DNA of 11,533 nucleotides, taken from contig JAITMN010000081.1 in assembly GCA_031277355.1 (NCBI GenBank), forward strand, positions 1 to 11,533. Reading direction: 5' to 3'. Each line of letters begins with the position of its first letter. Position 1 is the first letter of the stretch. A program made the position numbers and the translations under genes. This document shows positions 6,700-11,533 of the stretch, one piece after another. The DNA is from Nevskiaceae bacterium. Its GTDB lineage: Bacteria > Pseudomonadota > Gammaproteobacteria > Steroidobacterales > Steroidobacteraceae. The notes under the pieces were generated by a model, which was not told the origin of the DNA, made no database searches, and was given only the letters and a program-made list of their open reading frames with translations.

Positions 6700-7185
6700 T
6701 TACTCCGGCTCCGCTCCGGCCTGCTCGGCCACCTTCGCCGGCATGTATGTGTTGTGGCAGGCATCGCAGACGGCGTAAATCTCATCCCCGGCGGCCAGCA
6801 CCGCGTCGGCGTCATGCGCCCGCGCCGCGTCGGCCGCCGCGCGGGCATGCTTGATCAGATCGCGCGCGGATTGCGTCCAGTCGTCCTGCGCCACATTGCG
6901 CGGCGGCTGCAGCAGCATCAGGCCGGACTCGGCCAGCATCACCGCCGTGCCGACGACGCGGTCCCATTCGGCGTCGTCAGCCGGCTCCTGAGAACCCACG
7001 CCCCAGATCACATCGGCGGCCGGAATGGTCAGGCCCAGCATCACCTGCTTGCTGGTGGCGTCGGACTGCAGGTCCGAAGGCCCGGCGGTAACGGCTGCGC
7101 CGCCTGTCTGCCCGCCGGAAGAGCAGGCTGCCAGCAGCAAAGCCAGCGCGATGCTCGCGCCGCTGGCAGAAAGATTCTTGATCAT
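6700..7185 (-). CDS. lipoprotein cytochrome c'/c556-like protein
   Basis: This 161-aa protein has a lipoprotein signal: MIKN, a hydrophobic core, and the lipobox LAAC with Cys21 as the lipidated residue. A Ser/Gly/Thr-rich linker follows. The mature domain looks like the four-helix cytochrome c'/c556 family: a first helix with QVMLGLTIPAADVIWG (Met49 a possible haem ligand), WDRVVGTAVMLAESG, an Ala-rich DLIKHARAAADAARA helix, and a C-terminal CDACHNTY with the CXXCH haem site at 140-144. The C-terminal haem placement is diagnostic of this family. It should sit on the outer or inner membrane facing the periplasm and carry electrons or bind small ligands. The start is ATG 7185, because AAGGAG (7197-7192) is 6 nt before it; the in-frame ATG at 7206 overlaps the previous gene's stop and lacks this support. 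It could accept electrons from the downstream Tat-exported flavoenzyme. Confidence 0.88.
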   Translation of the reverse strand: MIKNLSASGASIALALLLAACSSGGQTGGAAVTAGPSDLQSDATSKQVMLGLTIPAADVIWGVGSQEPADDAEWDRVVGTAVMLAESGLMLLQPPRNVAQDDWTQSARDLIKHARAAADAARAHDADAVLAAGDEIYAVCDACHNTYMPAKVAEQAGAEPE

Positions 7186-7191
7186 GTCGGT

Positions 7192-7197
7192 CTCCTT
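7192..7197 (-). promoter_or_regulatory. ribosome binding site deciding the cytochrome start
   Basis: The minus strand reads AAGGAG, 6 nt ahead of ATG 7185. Starting there puts the lipobox Cys at residue 21, a normal lipoprotein signal length. The in-frame ATG at 7206 would lie upstream of this site and overlap the previous stop codon. Confidence 0.85.
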
Positions 7198-7202
7198 CTC
7201 GA

Positions 7203-8732
7203 TCAAAACGTCGGCGCTGCGCGCGTGGCGGCATTCTTCAGCGCCTGTGCGTCTTCGGCCAGCAGCCTGCGGCCATCCACCGCGCCGTCTATCGCTTCAT
7301 TGAAGCGCTTCAGGTAACCGGCGCGGTCGCCGTGCAATGCCTTCAACTGCGCCGGTTCCAGCGGACGCATCGTGGCGGTGCGCGCGCACAGGTTACCAGC
7401 AACGGCGGGGGCATCCGCAGCCGGTTCGCCGTGGCCGGCGTAGGCCGCCAGCGGCACATCCAGCATCGGCAGTCGCCAGCCGCCCAGCGCATTGCCCTGC
7501 TCGTCGAGCAGCGGCTGACCGGCGGCGTCGGTTTCGATGCGCGGGGTTTGAATCATCGGCTGGTTGTCGATCAATAGAGAATCAAGACCGCGCCAGAGCG
7601 CATTCAGCACGAGCCCTGCGGGATAGTTGCTCGGCGCTTGGCGGCATACCGGCTCGGGCGCGGAGATCGCGGCGATGGACAGATCAGCCTGCGCGGGCAG
7701 ACCGGCGGGCCACAGGCCGCGTGGCGCGGCGGCGGGCAGTTCGTAGTAGCCGAAGGTGTCGTCGGGCGCGTCGCTGCTGGCGCGGCGCACGGGCAAGGCG
7801 GTGCTGGCGGTGCTGGCGGTGAGATCGCCCTGCGTCATCACGGCGAGGAAGGGCACGTCGCGGGGCATCACGCCGTTGCGCGGATCGCCCTCATCCAGCG
7901 CCGCTGCGCAGGGATGCAGCTTCTGCGCGCGTGCGCTGGAAACACTCACATAGGCGTTGAACACCGGCGAGCCGCCGACCAGACGCCAGGGCTGGTTCAT
8001 CGCGTTGGCGTAGGCGATGACGTAGCCGCCGGCATCGCCGTGCCCGGCCAGCACCACGCGCCGGGGATGCAACTCCGCCAGCGGATTCTCCTTGCTGGCG
8101 CTGCGCACCATCGCGCCGGCCTGCGCGATGAGGTCCCAGGCAAGGCCGGCGTCGGCGGTGGCGTCCACCGCACATTCCAGCGACTTGGGCGCGGGCAGCG
8201 ACAGCTTCGCGTAACGCACCGGATCAAAGCGCTGCAACGCGGCCAGCGCGGAGGGCTGTATCGTCAGCCCCACCCACACATCGCCGCTGCGCATGAAATA
8301 AGGCTGCGACAGGCCCCAGACCGGAGCGGTGTCGTATTGATCCGCCGCCGCCAGCAGTTCCAGCACGACGCGCCCGCTGAATCGGCGCTGGTCGGAGGGG
8401 CGGCGAATCAGCATCCGCGTAGTCCACGACTCGCCGGGGCCTTGCGTGGCGGCGCGCGCGCGCGCGTCGGGTCCCCAGTCATACAAATTGGAGCGGCCGC
8501 TGAGCAACGCTTCTTCTTCAACATAGCCGCCTGCGGCCAAATCCACCGGCGACTGCGCGCGGTTCGCCGCCAGAAAAGGCCGGTTCGTCGCGCTGATCGG
8601 CAATCGCGTGGCGCGCGGCGTGGACACCCATTGCGGCGCGGCCTCGCGGGCCGCTGCGGCCACGCCGACAACCGGGCAAAGCAGCAAGGTGGCCAGCAGT
8701 GGCAGAATGAAGGTGGAGCGAAGGGGCAACAT
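7203..8732 (-). CDS. secreted alpha/beta-hydrolase-domain protein, probable pseudoenzyme
   Basis: This 509-aa protein matches the large 'alpha/beta hydrolase domain' family (Abhydrolase_10 type). The match is clearest at the C-terminus: NYPAGLVLNALWRGLDSLL (369-387), TPRIETDAAGQPLLDEQGNA (396-415), GGWRLPMLDVPLAAYAG (417-433) and a final helical region with AGYLKRFNEAIDGAV. Residues 1-27 are a Sec signal peptide, placing it in the periplasm or outside. The nucleophile region, normally G-x-S-x-S-G after a hydrophobic strand, reads VVLAGHGDAGGYV (226-238): the serine is Gly232, with Asp233 and Ala234 after it. The usual His region (family WEVAGxxH) reads YYELPAAAPRG (329-339), without His. Both catalytic positions therefore look lost, from my memory of the family, so a binding or structural role fits better than hydrolysis. 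The frame is intact and codon use matches its neighbours, so it is not decaying. It heads the minus-strand array, 17 nt before the cytochrome gene. Confidence 0.85.
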   Translation of the reverse strand: MLPLRSTFILPLLATLLLCPVVGVAAAAREAAPQWVSTPRATRLPISATNRPFLAANRAQSPVDLAAGGYVEEEALLSGRSNLYDWGPDARARAATQGPGESWTTRMLIRRPSDQRRFSGRVVLELLAAADQYDTAPVWGLSQPYFMRSGDVWVGLTIQPSALAALQRFDPVRYAKLSLPAPKSLECAVDATADAGLAWDLIAQAGAMVRSASKENPLAELHPRRVVLAGHGDAGGYVIAYANAMNQPWRLVGGSPVFNAYVSVSSARAQKLHPCAAALDEGDPRNGVMPRDVPFLAVMTQGDLTASTASTALPVRRASSDAPDDTFGYYELPAAAPRGLWPAGLPAQADLSIAAISAPEPVCRQAPSNYPAGLVLNALWRGLDSLLIDNQPMIQTPRIETDAAGQPLLDEQGNALGGWRLPMLDVPLAAYAGHGEPAADAPAVAGNLCARTATMRPLEPAQLKALHGDRAGYLKRFNEAIDGAVDGRRLLAEDAQALKNAATRAAPTF

Positions 8733-8775
8733 CCGCCCCAGTTTAAACCGTCCGCGCGGGGCGCAGCGCAGGGAG
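8733..8775. promoter_or_regulatory. short divergent intergenic region
   Basis: These 43 bases separate the start codons of the minus-strand array and the plus-strand hydrolase. The stretch contains the 8-bp palindrome GTTTAAAC (8741-8748), an AT-rich island in GC-rich DNA that could act as a -10 or unwinding region for either direction. I find no convincing -35 partner on either strand. The space cannot hold two full promoters, so one or both must lie within the coding ends or overlap here. Promoter activity is inferred only from the gene layout. Confidence 0.4.
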
Positions 8776-9669
8776 ATGAGGTTGATCGATCCATTGCTGG
8801 AAACGTTTGAGGATTTTGTACGCCGTTCGGCGGCGCAGCCGGGGCAGTCCCGCTACGCGCAGGTGGCCGGTATTCGCGTGCATTATCTGGAATGGCCGGG
8901 ACCGGCGGATGCGCCGACCGTGCTGCTGCTGCATGGTTTTCTGGCGCATGCGCATTGGTGGGATTTCGTTGCGCCGTGGCTGGCCACGCAGTACCGCATC
9001 ATCGCGCCGGACTTCGGCGGCATGGGCGACAGCCAGCACCGCGACAGCTATCGTCATCAGAATTTCTACGACGAAATCGCCGGCGTGATTCACGCCGCCC
9101 ACATCGCCGGCTGCACCGCCATCGGCCACAGCTTCGGCGGCCGGGCGCTGCTGCATGCCTGCGCGCAGCATCCGGGGCTGATCGAGCGCGCCATCGTTGT
9201 GGATTCGCGGCTGGGGTCGCCCGAAGACCCGCTGCGCGGCTTCGATGACGCCTGGCGTCCGAAGAAGCGCTACCCGGACCTTGCGACCATCATCGAGCGC
9301 TTCTCGCTGCGTCCGCAGGAACCTGCGCCGCGCGCCGCGCTGGAACACATGGCCCGCGCGTCGATCCAGCAGGACAACGGCGCGTGGATGTGGAAGTTCG
9401 ACGACCGCGTGACGCAGGTGTTTCAGGAAGGCAATCGCCACGGCGGCATCGACGACCGCAGCGCGCTGGCGGGGCTGACGCTGCCGGTGGATTTCATCTA
9501 CGGCGAGCAAAGCGCCGTCGTCACGCCTGCGCGCGCGGCGGCGCTGGCGGGCAGTCTGCCGAATGTGCGCTCGGTGACGGGGCTGCCCGGCTGCTACCAC
9601 CATCTGCCGGTCAGCGCGCCGCTGGCGTTGGTGGGCACGCTGCGGGCGCTGTTGCAGTATCGAAGTTAG
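8776..9669 (+). CDS. alpha/beta-fold hydrolase (cytoplasmic)
   Basis: This 297-aa single-domain alpha/beta hydrolase has all usual landmarks: a beta strand then the oxyanion motif LLLHGFLAHAHWW (50-62), IIAPDFGGMGDS (75-86), the nucleophile elbow GHSFGG with Ser119 (117-122), and a C-terminal GCYHHLP with His276 as the likely catalytic base. The acid position FIYGEQSAVV (240-249) has Glu244 where Asp is commoner. A cap region lies between about residues 145 and 225. There is no signal peptide, so it should be cytoplasmic. Typical relatives hydrolyse esters, lactones, epoxides or C-C bonds; the sequence gives no substrate. The start is uncertain: ATG 8776 touches its AGGGAG (8770-8775), while TTG 8782 (295 aa) has that site at a normal 6-nt spacing. 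The frame is open further upstream, but that part overlaps the divergent gene. It is 41 nt ahead of the OPT gene. Confidence 0.9.
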   Translation: MRLIDPLLETFEDFVRRSAAQPGQSRYAQVAGIRVHYLEWPGPADAPTVLLLHGFLAHAHWWDFVAPWLATQYRIIAPDFGGMGDSQHRDSYRHQNFYDEIAGVIHAAHIAGCTAIGHSFGGRALLHACAQHPGLIERAIVVDSRLGSPEDPLRGFDDAWRPKKRYPDLATIIERFSLRPQEPAPRAALEHMARASIQQDNGAWMWKFDDRVTQVFQEGNRHGGIDDRSALAGLTLPVDFIYGEQSAVVTPARAAALAGSLPNVRSVTGLPGCYHHLPVSAPLALVGTLRALLQYRS

Positions 9670-9710
9670 CGCGCTGGCCGGTCGCGCCCGCAGTGGGTTA
9701 GGCTCCGGCC

Positions 9711-11533
9711 ATGAACACACCGCTGGCTCACCGCCCCTACATCCCCGCCAACACGCGCCTGCCGGAAATGACGCTGCGCGCCGTGATCACCGGCGCCATT
9801 CTCGGCGTGATCTTCGGCGCCTCGTCGCTGTATCTGGTGTTGAAGGTGGGCCTCACCGTCAGTGCTTCGATTCCGGTGGCGGTGATTTCGATCACGCTGT
9901 TTCGGATGTTCTCCAAGCTCGGCATCCGCGACGGCAGCATCCTTGAACACAACATCGTGCAGACCACCGGCAGCGCGGGCGAATCCATCGCCTTTGGCGT
10001 GGGCGTGACGATGCCGGCGATTCTGATTCTGGGTTTTGATCTGGAACTGATGCGCGTGGTGCTGGTGTCGATACTCGGCGGACTGCTGGGCATCCTGATG
10101 ATGATTCCGCTGCGCCGCGCGCTGATCGTCAATCAACATGGCCTGCTGAAATATCCCGAAGGCACGGCCTGCGCTGAAGTGTTGAAAGCCGGCGCATCGC
10201 CGGAATCGCGCGCAGCGGCCGATCCGCAGGCGGCCGGCGCAGGCATCGGCGGCATCAGCGCGCGCACCATCTTCACCGGCTTTGGCATCGGGCTTGCGTA
10301 CAAGACGCTGAACATCGCACTCAAAGGCTGGCGCGATGTACCGGGCATGATGTTCGGCGCGCCGCTGAAAGGCGGTTCGCTGGCAGCGGAGATTTCGCCG
10401 GAATTGCTCGGCGTGGGCTACATCATCGGACCGCGCATCGCCAGCATGATGTTCGCCGGCGGCGCGATGGCCGCGCTGCTGCTGATTCCGATGCTGATGT
10501 TCTTCGGTGCGCCGCTGACCACGATCATCGCGCCGGGCACGATACCGATCAGCGAGATGTCGGCCAGCGACATACGCAATGCGTATGTGCTTTACATCGG
10601 CGCAGGCGCGGTGGCCGCAGGCGGCATCATCAGTCTGGTGCGCGGTCTGCCGCTGATCATCGGCAGCGTGAAGCATGGCATCGACGACATCCGCGCCGCG
10701 CGTGCGGGCAAGACCAACTCCGACCGGCGCGAGCAGGATTTATCGCTGAAGTTCGTCGGCATCGGCATCATCGTGTTGATGGCGATGATTCTGATCGCCC
10801 CGTCGCTGCACATGAATCTGCTGGGCGCGTTGCTGATCGTGATCTTCGGCGCGCTGTTCGTCACGGTGTCGTCGCGGCTCACCGGCGAGATTGGTTCCTC
10901 ATCGAACCCGGTGTCGGGCATGACCATCGCCACGCTGATGCTCACCTGCCTCGTGTTCCTGATCGTGGGCTGGACCGGCGGCGTCTGGTATGTCACGGCG
11001 CTGTCGGTGGGCGGCATCGTGTGCATTGCTTCGTCCAACGGCGGCACCACATCGCAGGATTTGAAAACCGGCTTTCTGATCGGTGGCACGCCGAAGCTGC
11101 AACAGATTTCGATATTGATCGGCGCGTTTGCTTCGGCGCTGCTCATGGGACCGATACTGCTGAAGCTCAACGACAACGCCACCGTGTTCGTGCCCATTGC
11201 GCAGGTGGCCCCGCAAGGGTTGAGCGTGGATGTTGCAACGCTGCCCGCCGATGCCACGCGCCAGGCGCTCACCGGCATGCAGGCTGAACCCGATGCGCGT
11301 GAATATCGCGTGTGGCACAAGACCGACACGGTTGGTGGTCCCGCCGGAAAATATCTGGTCGATGATGCGGGCAACGCGGTGTGGCTGGTGGACCCCGGCA
11401 TCAACGGCGCGTACACCACGCGGCCGGATGGCACGGAGGTGCGCAAGTTCGACGCGCCGAAAGCCACGCTGGTGTCTTACATCATCAAAGGGATTCTCGA
11501 TCGCGAGTTGCCGTGGGAGTTGATTCTGTTCGG
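9711..11533 (+). CDS. OPT-family oligopeptide transporter (3' end beyond window)
   Basis: The open frame runs 607 codons from ATG 9711 to the window edge without a stop. It is an inner-membrane carrier of the OPT family, which in bacteria is linked to uptake of peptides or metal-chelate-like compounds. Recognisable family segments are EMTLRAVITGAILGVIFGAS (19-38), LYLVLKVGLTVSASIPVAVI (40-59), the HGLLKYPEGTACAEVL region (143-158), IRNAYVLYIGAGAVAAGG (288-305), and SSNGGTTSQDLKTGFLIGGT (441-460). Residues about 493-585 form a long soluble insert between helices, containing GKYLVDDAG, WLVDPGING and KFDAPKA. I recall similar inserts in OPT proteins of several proteobacteria, so this is probably a subfamily trait. 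The Shine-Dalgarno is weak (TAGG about 8 nt upstream), suggesting coupling to the hydrolase gene. Substrate unknown; a peptide link to the upstream hydrolase is possible but unproven. Confidence 0.93.
   Translation, partial: MNTPLAHRPYIPANTRLPEMTLRAVITGAILGVIFGASSLYLVLKVGLTVSASIPVAVISITLFRMFSKLGIRDGSILEHNIVQTTGSAGESIAFGVGVTMPAILILGFDLELMRVVLVSILGGLLGILMMIPLRRALIVNQHGLLKYPEGTACAEVLKAGASPESRAAADPQAAGAGIGGISARTIFTGFGIGLAYKTLNIALKGWRDVPGMMFGAPLKGGSLAAEISPELLGVGYIIGPRIASMMFAGGAMAALLLIPMLMFFGAPLTTIIAPGTIPISEMSASDIRNAYVLYIGAGAVAAGGIISLVRGLPLIIGSVKHGIDDIRAARAGKTNSDRREQDLSLKFVGIGIIVLMAMILIAPSLHMNLLGALLIVIFGALFVTVSSRLTGEIGSSSNPVSGMTIATLMLTCLVFLIVGWTGGVWYVTALSVGGIVCIASSNGGTTSQDLKTGFLIGGTPKLQQISILIGAFASALLMGPILLKLNDNATVFVPIAQVAPQGLSVDVATLPADATRQALTGMQAEPDAREYRVWHKTDTVGGPAGKYLVDDAGNAVWLVDPGINGAYTTRPDGTEVRKFDAPKATLVSYIIKGILDRELPWELILF

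Noticed and set aside
6691..6706. Small hairpin (GGAGT / ACTCC) spanning the cytochrome stop codon as a terminator
   Set aside because: The stem is only 5 bp and no T-run follows on the minus strand. The 85-nt gap that follows shows no convincing promoter or terminator.
7798..7822. Short tandem repeat (GGCGGTGCT units) as a regulatory or variable repeat
   Set aside because: Fewer than three units, in frame, encoding a TAS-TAS stretch in the hydrolase-like protein; most likely coding bias.
8608..8775. Extending the plus-strand hydrolase upstream to 8608
   Set aside because: The extension lies over the signal-peptide end of the divergent gene, has no domain content, and has no ribosome binding site advantage.
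9670..9710. Possible terminator between the hydrolase and OPT genes (GCGCG / CGCGC)
   Set aside because: The stem is 5 bp with a 9-nt loop in GC-rich DNA and no T-run; probably chance.
8743..11467. Minus-strand open frames opposite the plus-strand hydrolase and OPT genes
   Set aside because: They encode low-complexity His/Arg/Gln- or Ser/Pro/Met-rich products, while the plus strand has clear hydrolase and OPT motifs.

Overview
The window is GC-rich, densely coding bacterial DNA. It has Shine-Dalgarno-led genes, Sec, Tat and lipoprotein signals, and a c-type cytochrome, so it comes from a Gram-negative organism. The gene families and strong GC third-position bias suggest a Pseudomonadota, perhaps a gammaproteobacterium; that assignment is inference, with no rRNA or marker gene to settle it. 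I see no tRNA, rRNA, insertion sequence, CRISPR array or phage gene. No gene-free stretch exceeds about 110 bases.

Layout. Positions 1-8732 form one long, tightly packed array of nine minus-strand genes. In transcription order they are: (1) a secreted alpha/beta-hydrolase-domain protein (7203-8732) that appears to have lost its catalytic Ser and His; (2) a lipoprotein cytochrome c'/c556-like protein with a C-terminal CDACH haem site (6700-7185); (3) a secreted protein resembling DUF8021 proteins (5556-6614); (4) an MFS transporter (4259-5518); (5) a Tat-exported FMN alpha-hydroxy-acid oxidase with a CGACH haem-c-like motif in its active-site loop (3014-4231); (6) a secreted SnoaL/NTF2-like protein (2479-2997); (7) a quinone-oxidoreductase-like MDR protein with an apparent signal peptide (1467-2474); (8) a saccharopine-dehydrogenase-like protein (270-1361), behind a perfect 22-bp palindrome; (9) the start of a DUF2269 membrane protein (1-273), overlapping gene 8 by GTGA. 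The plus strand carries a diverging soluble alpha/beta hydrolase (8776-9669) and an OPT-family transporter (9711 to the window end, incomplete).

How the genes may work together. Six of the nine minus-strand proteins carry export signals and two more are membrane proteins. The core (hydroxy-acid oxidase, cytochrome, SnoaL, DUF8021, MFS) reads like an envelope-located module that oxidises a hydroxy-acid-type compound outside the cytoplasm, passes electrons to a c-type cytochrome, and imports substrate or product through the MFS carrier. The substrate cannot be read from the sequence. The best candidate for something undescribed is the possible flavocytochrome c made by placing a CXXCH site inside loop 4 of an FMN hydroxy-acid oxidase, next to its own lipoprotein cytochrome and a hydrolase pseudoenzyme. 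The saccharopine-dehydrogenase/DUF2269 pair is probably a separate small unit, and the OPT and plus-strand hydrolase need not belong to the module.
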